Shown here: positions 14,890 through 25,010 of the stretch, piece by piece
Layout: every line of letters begins with the position of its first letter
Position numbering within the stretch: the first letter of the stretch is position 1
Assembly (NCBI RefSeq): GCF_021347895.1
Contig: NC_067124.1
Span: forward strand, 21,442,521-21,506,520
Length of the DNA: 64,000 bases
Origin: Acanthochromis polyacanthus
Lineage: Eukaryota > Chordata > Actinopteri > Pomacentridae
Direction of reading: 5' to 3'
The notes under the pieces: model-generated
The model's input: the letters and a program-made list of their open reading frames with translations, nothing else
Told to the model about the DNA's origin: nothing
The model's database searches: none
Position numbers and translations under genes: made by a program

Positions 14890-15360
14890 TGCCGGGTGTC
14901 TATAGTGATCAAATAGCGAACTCATTAAAAGGCGCCCCAGCGTGCGAGCAGTGGACACTGACAGGGCCTTCATTAACATGGTGCTGACAAAAGGTGAGGC
15001 AGACCAAAGAGGCAGCCGGCGGGCCAGGTGTGGGTGCCGCGGCGCCTTTCAAGATGGCACCATAGCCAGAGGCAGACGGGCTGGCGAGCGCACTCCATCA
15101 AATGGCACACTGACCAAGAACAGGCCGATTCTAGCAAGAGAGAGAGAATTAGAGAGACGCAGCCAGATAGGGAGATAAAGAGTTTTCAGAGCGCGCTAAA
15201 GCGTCCAAACATCCCATTTGCCGGACGTTCAAGTCAGGCTATTCCTGCTTTTTTGCTCACAAACAATGATCCAGTTCAGAGGGCAGATCACAAAGCGAGT
15301 TTCTCCATAAACTTCCTCGGCCGCTGCTGATTATCACAATAAAGCAAACTCTTCAAAGTT
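14890..15360. promoter_or_regulatory. Candidate conserved non-coding element, GC-rich
   Basis: A GC-rich island around GGCGCC repeats (14932-14937 and 15050-15055) with clean flanks and no splice-supported frame. The longest open frame across it shows no protein family features. It is a candidate enhancer of the desert and conservation has not been tested. Confidence 0.25.
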
Positions 15361-15571
15361 CAGTGAAAGGCCGCAAGAACACACAAATAACATAAACAAA
15401 ACAGGAAAGAGGACCAAGAGAGAGATATTGATGTAATGAAGGTAGTCAAAGGTAGTGACCACAGGCAATACATCGCCCCATGTCCACGCCTATTGCAATC
15501 AATCACTGGAGCTGAAGTGAAGTCAACTCCAGGCTAGTCAGTCAGCCAGGCCCCCATGACAAACACACACA

Positions 15572-15630
15572 CATATATATGTTTATATATATATATATAT
15601 ATATATAAAGTGTGTGTGTGCGTGCGCATG
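15572..15630 (+). repeat. Compound (AC)/(AT)/(TG) microsatellite
   Basis: Consecutive CA, AT and TG runs. The AT core at 15584-15607 is self-complementary. Confidence 0.85.
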
Positions 15631-15780
15631 TACATATACACACACACCTCTGCCTGCCTCTCTGGCCGTGAGTCAGGGGCCCTCTGGGGCCAACCACACA
15701 CTCACGCTCATACACACACTGCACCTGCTGGGCCCTGCAGTTACCAGCTGTCAACTCCACGTGTTCTGTGCCGTCTGTTT

Positions 15781-15783
<3 letters not shown>

Positions 15784-15867
<84 letters not shown>
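15784..15867 (+). repeat. (GT)n microsatellite
   Basis: An uninterrupted 84-base GT tract. Confidence 0.95.
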
Positions 15868-15870
<3 letters not shown>

Positions 15871-15999
15871 GAGTAAAGGGTTGCAGCAAAGTTACATGCA
15901 TCAGCTGGGCAATGGACAGTAAGAAAATGATGTGGGCCTTTCAAGGACATTTACTTGCATTCAGCAAATGTTCAAACTAAACCAAATTAACTAGGAAGA

Positions 16000-17540
16000 C
16001 TTGTATGTTTTCAATAAAAGTGGATACAAGTAGAAGTTTCTTAACCCACAAAGGCACACTGAAACTTTACACAAACAAAAAGCGTGGACCTAAGCCACCT
16101 AGAACAGTTACTTACCGAGAAAGCTCCTAAAGTTTATGGCTAAATGACATCAAAGTTACTTTCTCTTAACAAACGAGTCAACTTGAACACCAACTTGTTA
16201 CACAATATAGCAAGCAAGACACACAGTAAGCAATCTGGGAACATCAGCAAGTCTTTAGGAAGTTATGATATGCTTTTTTTCTCTTAAATGTTTTCGTACA
16301 TTACAGGCAAAATAATGTAATGACTTTTTTTAAATCAACAAATTAACCCTGCAGCATTGGAAAAGAAATAGTTCAAGCTGCTACATGTGTACAGAGTAGA
16401 CAAGAAAAAAAGTGCCGACAAGCGATGGGCACCGTAACAGCTGTAACAGTAGATATAACCATTAACCAGCAAAACAGATAGTTTTAGTGGAAAAATAAGA
16501 CACATTACAGTGTTTACCCTGAGGGCATGACCTTAATCCCGAGCTCCCTCCCCACCTCTGTAAGGGACAGAGAGATAGGAAACTAGGTTCAGGCAACAAT
16601 GAAAAACATGTCTGTTTTGGGGGAGAAAAAAAATCAATAATGTGTTGTGATGTGAAACTGATTCCCACTGGACTTTGCTGTGTTCTGTGCAAGCCTATTC
16701 TCCGTGTGGCCCTGAGGTAAATAGTGTACTTTGTAACAGTGTGTACCACTAAGCCTTGGAGACCTGTGCAGCGCTTAAGCCCTACTGGAGCACATTAGCT
16801 CAGGCCATGTCATTGCAGGCTGAAATGGGCCTGGCATGGAAGGGAAAAGGATGAGGAGCGGGGTGCACCAGAGGGAAATAGATGAAAAAAGGGGATCAAA
16901 AGAGAATCAAATGAAAGAAAGCAGAATGGAAGGGCAGAGAGAGGAGACAAATGTGAGGGAGGAACAGAAGAAGTACAGATAAAACAAGGAAAAAAAACAA
17001 AGTGTCAGAGAGAAAAAAGCGATTCAGAGAAGGGGACATTTGTGAGACTTCATGTCGTACAGCTTGTGCATCGTCATACAAGGTTTCATTTCTTCGCAGA
17101 CGCATTTCCACTTTCAGAAAAATACAAGACGTAGAGCAAACCCAAGACACTTCATGGTGTCACTGCTGACAGTAAAGCAAAAGACAGCAGGGATGGCTAG
17201 CAGGAGTGATGGCAGGGTGGAGAAGGATGGAGAGAAGAAAAGAGAGACAGGACAGAGGCGGAGAGAGTGACAAATTCCCTGCTGATGACTATTTACAGGC
17301 TGTTCCCCCTCCCTGCAGAAACAAGAGGCCTCAACCCCCTTTCTCATTTTCTCCTCTTTATTTATCCCTTTCCTTCCTTCTGTGGTAAATTTGTCACTTT
17401 TGCATAATGGTGCTATACACTGGTGTGGAGCGGAGTGAGGTGCTGGTGGAGGTGGGAATGGCAAGATGAGCGACCCAAGGTGTGATGGAGAATGTGTGGA
17501 CGGTAATGGAAGAGAAGACAGAGAGGAGCTGATTGCAGCA
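16000..17540. other. Intergenic, no gene seen
   Basis: Mainly unique DNA, followed from about 16880 by purine-rich (GA/AGG) low-complexity sequence. No supported gene. Confidence 0.5.
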
Positions 17541-17567
17541 ATTCCTTCCTCAATCTCTGAAGGAGAA

Positions 17568-17599
17568 GGAGGAGGAGGAGGAGGAGGAGGAGGAGGAGG
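17568..17599 (+). repeat. (GGA)n trinucleotide repeat
   Basis: About ten tandem AGG/GGA units. It encodes the poly-glutamate and poly-leucine or poly-serine shadows in the open frames across it. It is followed by a long CCT-rich pyrimidine tract to about 17770. Confidence 0.85.
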
Positions 17600-17769
17600 G
17601 AGGCTCTGACCATCTTCCTAAACTCCCAGCCCCCCTCTCTTGTTCTTTCCCCCTTTGCCCCCTGTCACCCACCTCTCCCCTCCATCCCTCCCTCTCATAC
17701 ACTACCCCTCCTCTCTTTCGCTCCTTCCTTTCTCTCCTCTGCCTCAGCCCACCCCTCCATCCCCCTTGT

Positions 17770-17960
17770 CTCTCCAGGAGGCAGTTGTCAATCAAGTGCG
17801 TCTCCCACAATCCCTCTGGAGCTCATTGTGCCCGCGGTCGCTGGCGGAGGCAGGCGTTGCGAGGCGGCGGAGAGCCGCAGATGGAGGGAGCGCTGTCAAT
17901 CATTGTCACTAATTATTAATTTCTGTCACTCAGGCCCCCATGGCAGCCACGTAGCGGGGG
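17770..17960. promoter_or_regulatory. Candidate homeobox-type enhancer
   Basis: A short non-repetitive island between two pyrimidine-rich tracts. It carries two copies of TGTCAATCA (17786-17794 and 17894-17902), the PBX/MEIS-type word, with TAATTATTAATT following the second. The middle is GC-rich. No coding frame is supported. Function is inferred from motifs only. Confidence 0.3.
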
Positions 17961-18479
17961 CCTCTCACTCTCTGTCTCTCCCTCCTCTCCTTCTCCATAC
18001 TCCTCCTCTCCAGTCATTCAGTAAGTCAGTCTGCATCCTTCTGTCCCTCCCATGTTCGGTCCCTCTCTGCCTCCCTTGTCCCTCGTTAAAGTCTCTGCCT
18101 CTCCTTCGCCTTTGCCTCTTTCATTCGGGTCACCTGATGTTTCCATTTCTCCTTCTTCCCTCTCTCATGCTGCAGTCTGCGCTCTCTCACCTCGTTCCCC
18201 CACCCGTTCTCTCTCAACACTCCCGGGGTGAGTTGATTTGGTATGCCACCCTGGCCACAAAAAGTTCAACCTTTCATTATGTGGCGCACGTGCAGCCAGA
18301 ACTGCCCCATCTCCCCTCCTCTCCTCTCCCATCAACAGGTCAGTCCCCTTGACTCTCTGCTCCCTTTTAATTGTATTCTGCCCTCCACCCCTCTTAGACT
18401 CTCATTTTCCCCATCTGATCCCCCGCCTTCACACACTCCTCTAATTCCTTAAGAATCCCGAAAAGAAATTAAAAAGACC

Positions 18480-18720
18480 TGCTTAATCGTTCCCGTTTTT
18501 TTCTTTTTAAGGCTTACACTCAGCAGGTCTTTGCCGAGGTTCTGATTTGATTCGGTGAACTCGGTGTTTTCAATTTGCACACTGCTGCTTTCACCTGTGA
18601 TGTCACTGTGATGGCGGCTAATGAGGGAGGCCTGACCCGCATGTAGTTGCGACTGAGGACGGGCCGGTCCACTCCGCTCAGGGTTCTGATCCGCTCCTAC
18701 CTTCACCTCATTACCAGAGG
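18480..18720. promoter_or_regulatory. Candidate conserved non-coding element
   Basis: A non-repetitive, balanced-composition island containing a TGATGTCA CRE-like word near 18598 and GGCTAATGAG near 18614. It is flanked by pyrimidine-rich and CA-rich low-complexity DNA. Conservation has not been tested. Confidence 0.25.
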
Positions 18721-18799
18721 TGGTGGGCTGGGAGGCAAAGAAGAGAGCGAGAGGGAGAGCGAGCGAGAGAGTTAGGGAGTTGGTGATTAGGAGTTAGAG

Positions 18800-19150
18800 C
18801 GTGCACACATACACACAGTCATTCACATATATTCATGAAAACACACTGCATATACACAAGGCCATATCTTAATATTACCATGCCTTATACGCATGCACCA
18901 ATGCTATTCACACACAGACACACACCTACATCATTATGCTCACACTCTGGCACTACACACACACACTTTAACTACACTGTATATACCCATACATTCATCT
19001 TATAATATGCCCACACAAGCATTTTCAGTCAGATACGCATACGTAAGCACACACACACACACACAGTATCTCTTATCACACATCTTATTTATACACATGG
19101 AATAGGAAACACACACACACATATTCAATAGAACAGACACAGTTACATTT
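18800..19150 (+). repeat. Degenerate CA-rich tract
   Basis: Many short CACACA runs separated by AT-rich words. It looks like a decayed microsatellite cluster and is not coding. Confidence 0.7.
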
Positions 19151-20160
19151 ACTTACATAAACTTACACACACTTGTGCTCCCTGTTACAGTTACCTCACA
19201 TTGATTTACACAAACAGAGACATGCATGGCATCACAGACACATAGGTAAGGGTACCGACTCCTGCTAGTGCGTCAGTCTTTACAAACTCACACCATGCAT
19301 CCTAACCTTGTTCAAACCCACAAATGAAAAATTAGAGAAAGAAAGCTTTCAGCTCTAGTCCGGATGCCCAGTGTTCTCAAGATACATGTGAGTTGGTCTA
19401 ATTAATCGAACATAAAGCACAAGACATTTAGAATATTTTTATTTGGTGGCATGTTTAAAAAAAATACAGAAGGCACTCTATAAAAGCTTGTCTTTCAGTA
19501 TTTCTTGTAAGCATAACTTAGATTAGGTCGACCAGGAATAAGGGTTATTTTCACAAAGGGTAAAAAGAGAACAGTGTATGTTAAGGGGTTAAAACACACA
19601 CCCCACACACATTATGTACATCTTCTCCCTCCCATCTCCTCTAGGATTACTATTCGCAACCGACTTGGACTGCTCTAATGAGGGGGCATGGAAAAGGCCA
19701 GCTGGACACCACTGATCCCTCACCTCCCTCCATCTATACTTCTCTCTGTCCCTCCATCCATCCATCCGTCCACCCACACACCCATCCACTCCTGTGCTCC
19801 CCCAAGCCCTCACATGCCCCACAGTCCTGCTCTGCATACAACCATTAGCACCCCTCTACCCCTAACCTTCTGTCTCTCTGCACCCACCACCTCCTCCACC
19901 CTGTTTCCAATGTCTGCACCCTTTCCTCCACCTGCTCCATTTCCCGTCGCTCTCTTTTCCTCGGCACCTGTCACTTTTCCCTGTGTTCCGATCTCGGTTG
20001 TTGTTTTTTTTGTTGTTTTTTATCTCCTCCTTTCTCTCCTTCCATCTCCTCTTTCTCATCTCCTCTTACCTGTCACTGTGTCTCTCTTCCTATCTGATTG
20101 TCTCTTTACTTCCTCTATCCATACATCCCTCTTTCTCTGTCACCACCTCCTTTCTCTGCG

Positions 20161-20265
<105 letters not shown>

Positions 20266-20431
20266 ACGTCAGCATTCAGCACCTCAGTGGAGACAGGGTT
20301 TATTGGGGTAATGCATTTATCACTGCTGCAAGCCAGGGCCTCACCTCCTTCTTTGAGCCAGTGAGTAATGAAAATAGGATCACTTCTGACAACACTCCGC
20401 AACACACCCTCGGACTCACACAGATGCACTC

Positions 20432-20434
<3 letters not shown>

Positions 20435-20464
<30 letters not shown>
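20435..20464 (+). repeat. (CA)n microsatellite
   Basis: A pure CA tract of about 30 bases, on the opposite phase strand to the TG tract 170 bases upstream. Confidence 0.9.
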
Positions 20465-20467
<3 letters not shown>

Positions 20468-20639
20468 CGCTGAAACACATACTCAAGCATGCTCCTACAA
20501 AACACTTGCATTTAAACCCACGCATAAACAACACACAAACAGCACCACTAATGCAGCACAAATCTCCAAAAATAACTCGACTTTAGTGACGCTCGTGTGC
20601 AGAACTCGGTATCGTTTTCACAAGAAAAGGCTTCTAATG

Positions 20640-20960
20640 TGATGACTCTGGGTTTTTGTAATACTGACTCTTTGTTTTTCAGGAATTTAGCTGGTTAACA
20701 GATTACTCTCAGAAGCTAATTAACAGCATTTGTTTAATTAGGCAGATATGAAAGGCACAATTCGTGGTAAGCTGTGGAAATGAAGAACAGCCTAAATGTC
20801 AATGAAGAGGAATATTCAAATATGTTCTGAAAGCCCCCTCAAGTTATATTATCCTCTCATCTGCCAAGATGTGCTTAATATTAATTATTTTATTATCTCT
20901 TTGGAGGATAGAATGAATAACGTGATCTCTCAAAACAATGATGATCTGATCTAACACTGT
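20640..20960. promoter_or_regulatory. Candidate AT-rich conserved non-coding element
   Basis: An AT-rich but non-repetitive island dense in homeobox/POU-like words (GCTAATTAACAG, TTTAATTAGG, TTAATATTAATTATTTTATT). No coding frame. It is a candidate enhancer inferred from motif density only. Confidence 0.25.
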
Positions 20961-21940
20961 GATCAGGAAAAACGATTAGGAACTGAAGCAAGGGGCAACG
21001 TAAAGCCCATAAAAACATGTCCATCTTCTCATGGAAAAACTCAACTCTTGCACTGTGTACACCACTTTGCTCTGTGTAATTACTAGAGGTGGGAAGTGTG
21101 TTAACATAACATTTCATTTTAAAACTGTTGATTGGTTGGTCGTGCCATGTGCAGGCCTCGCACTGACTCAGAATCCGTTGACATGAAGTCATTACTGCTT
21201 GCTGAAGTGAAGTGTGTCATGGCTCGATGTAAGTCACAGCCCGGTCGTGAATATAGAAAAGGCACTGACCACCTTCTCGCAGTATGAGACAAAGTATACT
21301 GCTGTATCTCAGCACAGGAGAACTGCAGGAACACTCTATGAACTGAAAATAATAAGCAGAGATTATACCCATCCGTCTACCTTTGTTCTTACTCGTAGTA
21401 GGAGTCAGGGTCATGGTGGCAGCAGGCTATGCAGGAAACTCCAGACAGTAATGTATGATGTAATGGTTGGAAAGATCACCAGCCCCATAAATTTAATTGC
21501 CATTCGGCAAGTAAGTGCCACTAAATAACGCTGTAATTCAATATCAAAATAGGCAATTATTCCTTTTTTATGATTGATAAATTATGAAACCATCAAAACA
21601 GTCAGTTGCTGTAGCCTTAGTTTCCAACTACTTCTAGTTATATAAACCTCAGTATTGATTTATCCGTCCTTAAAAGCAGGTCAAATGAGGGCATGCTGGA
21701 ACGTTACACTAGTTAGATCACTTGACCAACTATTCTTAAGTTCTACAAACTTGATCTTAAGAGCACAAAACAACACAATAGGAGGCACATGCAAAAAATG
21801 TTTACAGTATTATGTGAGTGTAACATAGTGAGGACACTGATAAGAAACATTCCTCTGTAACAAACCTACACAGAAAATGACCAGTTTGCCCTATTTCCTG
21901 CACTCTGGAAGCTCACCTGGTGGAGCATGTACCATGCATA

Positions 21941-22614
21941 CTGACAGTCAATAGAAACTTTGAGGTAGAAATGTATGCAGAATTCTACTTGAAGGGGGGT
22001 TGTAATTATTCATTGAGGATTTACTGATGATCTAGTGCCCTGGTAGTTGAGATAATGATGAGTTGTCATTTTGTCATGATTCATTGCACATGGGTTGGTC
22101 ACTTTGCAAAAGTGAACCAAATACACACCAAGCAATACTCAGTGAGTATCTGCACAATTTGAGAATGGGTTTTGAAGGCCTATATAAAGGCCCAAAAAAG
22201 GCCACCATTGTTAGTCCAGTGAACAGCATCATGCCGCGTCTATCACATGAACAACATCTCCGGGCACTGGGTATGGTGGAGGCCAGTTTGAGCTACAGTG
22301 ATGTAGCCAGGCGTATGGGCTGTTCCCAACCCACAATCAGAAGCCTGGTCCAAAGCATGCGCCGACGGATTGCTGCCTGCATCAAAGCAAATGGAGGCCA
22401 TACTCGGTATTGACTGTTGTGACTTTGTGTTTGGCAGGTGCCGTTTTCTTTTGTGAAATTCTTTATTTTGAAATCATTCTTGAAACTTTAGATTTTTGTT
22501 TCTGTATGCCAATATGCTAAACAAATGATTCATATGAAGAAAATCCAGTTTCGGGCTTCAAAATAAAAATGATGTTGAAAAATATGGTCTCAAAGTTTTT
22601 AATGACTGTCAGTG
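21941..22614 (+). mobile_element. Internally deleted Tc1-like element (mini-Tc1)
   Basis: A 674-bp element with Tc1-like ends (CTGACAGTCA..AAACTTTGAG on the left; CTCAAAGTTTTTAATGACTG..CAGTG on the right) and TA at both borders (21939-21940 and 22615-22616). The left tip seems to have lost two bases. The transposase gene has lost nearly all of its catalytic domain: the N-terminal helix-turn-helix is joined in frame to the last ~20 residues. It belongs to a different Tc1 family from the two intact copies. Confidence 0.8.
22231..22413 (+). pseudogene. Residual transposase: helix-turn-helix fused to C-terminal tail
   Basis: An open frame of 60 residues from the ATG at 22231 (116 if read from the earliest ATG at 22063). 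It starts with a helix-turn-helix of the Tc1 type (MPRLSHEQ...SYSDVARRMGCSQPTIRSL) and passes directly into a basic C-terminal segment ending in GGHTRY, a typical Tc1 transposase terminus. No DDE residues remain, so it cannot catalyse transposition. The join is in frame, leaving a small potential DNA-binding protein. Whether it is expressed is unknown. Confidence 0.65.
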
Positions 22615-22621
22615 TATAAAG

Positions 22622-22740
22622 ACTAAATAAGTCCCACAGCGGCCTGGGTTTGGGTCCAGCTTAGGTCCTTTGCTGTGTGTTATGCACTGCCTTTCTTGTG
22701 CCTCTGTACTCTTGCTATCAAATACCAAAATAATAATAAT
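22622..22740 (+). repeat. SINE-like fragment
   Basis: It contains GGCCTGGGTTTGGGTCCAGC, resembling a decayed tRNA-derived B-box region, then pyrimidine-rich sequence and an AATAATAATAAT tail. It abuts the mini-Tc1. Identity is tentative. Confidence 0.35.
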
Positions 22741-23384
22741 AATTGTTATTATTATCTTATAAGGGTTGTTCAATAATTTTCTGATGAATTAATAAAAAAA
22801 AACACTTCATGAGATGATTTACAACTGCTATATATTCTGTGAAAGAATCTCATTTGCTCTCCCATCATAACAATAGCTCTAGTGAAGTATACATAGTAAA
22901 AGCAGGGTTCCCAATGCCAGAAAAAAAGAAATAATACAATAAAAATGTTAAAAAAAAAAAAAAAGGAAAATCTGGTGCTTCTCAGCTCAAGGACAGAAAA
23001 CTTGAAGAAGACAAGAAAACATTTTAACACTATTTTGTCTTGATCAAAGTCAAAACGATGATGATAATTTTACTAAAGTGCAAAAAGCGCTTTAGACAGT
23101 GTTGTTAAAAAAAACAACACAGATTGTCCACAGCTGTGCCTCAAACTCAGCTGAGGTTGCATAGTAAGAATACACTATTATATGTAATTACATTATTTAT
23201 ATCATAAACGCTGAAAGCAGACCAGCTTTTGGTAGATTGTTTTTCTTAATTTTGCTACATTATATGAACACTAGCTGGCTTAAACAGATCCCTTGCCACA
23301 GTTTTTAAATCACATCATTGAAGCACAGATTTCATGTGAAATTGAAAGGCAACCTGTCCGACTATTTCCGCTGTGGTTTCCTCA

Positions 23385-23690
23385 GGAGAAAGAAATCAGG
23401 TAAGGATCAAGTGTTAATGGCCAGGGGTGCCTGTCCAATCCCATTTGGTCTGGTAGTCCTGGCAAGGTGGGGGAGGTTTTCACCAGTTTAAAACGATACC
23501 ATCACCACAGGTATTCCAGCTCGGCTCAGATTGGCCTTGACAGAACAAAACATCGCCGCGGCAAATGACTCAAGCACCTCCCTCCGCCTCAAACTCAAGA
23601 GGACAAGGTCAGATCAGCAGCGACATAAAGTTTAATCTCAGAAAACAAACTTCTCCTCAAACTGCACTCTTAAACGCAGCGTAACGCAGC
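23385..23690. promoter_or_regulatory. Candidate conserved non-coding element
   Basis: A non-repetitive island of balanced composition containing AACATCGCCGCGGCAAATGA and GACATAAAGTTTAATC. No supported coding frame. Conservation has not been tested. Confidence 0.25.
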
Positions 23691-24074
23691 GCGTGAGAGC
23701 GTTGCTAATACACCAAGTAGTGCGTGGAGAGCCTAAGTCAAAGGACTGCTGACTAATGTGCCGAAATGGTTGGAAATACTCTGTGGTATTGCAGATGGCA
23801 GAGGTATTTGTTATTCATATGGCCCTCGAGGTGCATCCACAAGGCTTGCGTGAAAGTGTGTCTCTCACACGTGCATATGTGCAAGTCTATGTGTGTATGC
23901 TTTTGTGTGTGCAGGTGTGTGTGTGTGTCTTGTGCTGTATCTGCAGTGCTGAGGATGCCATTAATGCTTGCTGCTGATCGCCCTCCCACATTTAAATAAC
24001 AATAGTGCAGCCATAGAAAGCATCGGTGTGAATCCAAGCCGCAAAACACCCAGGAGCTGCAGGCCCCACTCCTG

Positions 24075-24077
<3 letters not shown>

Positions 24078-24128
<51 letters not shown>
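24078..24128 (+). repeat. (TG)n microsatellite
   Basis: A pure TG tract of 51 bases, continuing as an imperfect TG-rich tract to about 24152. Confidence 0.95.
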
Positions 24129-24135
<7 letters not shown>

Positions 24136-24824
24136 TATTTGTGTGTATGTGTGAGTTTAGGTGCTCTTGCTTGTGCTCAAACATCCACATACATGTGAGT
24201 CTGAGAAAAGATAGTAAGACAGAGACAGGGCAGGGGAGCAAGAAAGACAGCAAGAGCGAGGAATGCAGGCAGCAGCAGAGTCTAAAACACGCACAGTCAC
24301 TGTGTTGTGCAGATGGGCTATGTGATGAAAAACTGCAGGTCCAGGGAGCATCCCCATTAGCATGTATTGGTGACCCTGGATCCTTCACTTTGTGAGCAGC
24401 CTGTCTTCTAAAATGCATATAGCACTGAGCTAGAAATGGACTGAATACTGACTGCAGGTTTTCAGTCTTAGTGTTCACCTGAAATTTTACACATAAACAA
24501 GCTTCCTCTCTTTGCAAAGTGGCTTCATTAAAACCAACTACTTTGGCACTATGCAATCACAGCAAATGACAGCAGAAGTGAACTTTTTTTAAGCATTTCT
24601 GTCATTCTAAAATCATTTGAACAGCTCATTTTAAGCATCAAACACACTAGCATGTATCAGAGACAACTACAAAGAAGAGGAATATCAGATTACTTACAAA
24701 CTAGGTCCTGCAGTGATTTCAGTCCAACTTGACATGTAACACGCAAGCAGCGCAAACACAAGCAAGATCACTATTTACTATTAAGCCACAGCAAACAACT
24801 AGCATAAATCTATTTATCTATTTT

Positions 24825-25010
24825 CTACACCCACTTCAGGGCTAAGGCAGCAGGGGCTGGAGTCTATAACCACTTTCACTGGGTACCTTTATACAAACAA
24901 CCACTTCCCACTGAGCTAAACTGTGTTTGTTATGTGTGGACTGTGAAATGTAGACCACTTATACAGACACAGGGAGAATGTACAACTCCATACACAAAAG
25001 TCTCAGCTTT
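24825..25010 (+). repeat. Degenerate dispersed repeat
   Basis: Sequence such as TCTACACCCACTTCAGGGC, GGGGCTGGAGTC and ACAGGGAGAATGTACAACTC matches, with decay, a repeat I know to be common in fish genomes. I cannot assign its class with certainty. No coding potential. Confidence 0.35.

Noticed and set aside
14942..15330. Overlapping + strand frames in a GC-rich island
   Set aside because: Two frames are open together and neither has splice support; a GC-rich regulatory element is simpler.
15556..15950. Cys/Val- and Thr/His-repeat frames
   Set aside because: Direct translations of TG/CA microsatellites; the same applies to frames near 20.2, 24.1, 33.3 and 61.7 kb.
17533..18352. Pro/Ser/Leu-rich open frames of up to 174 codons
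   Set aside because: They arise from the GGA repeat and CCT-rich pyrimidine tracts, which lack stop codons by composition.
23753..24556. 267-codon - strand open frame
   Set aside because: It crosses the TG microsatellite and has His/Thr repeat composition with no recognisable domain or splice context.
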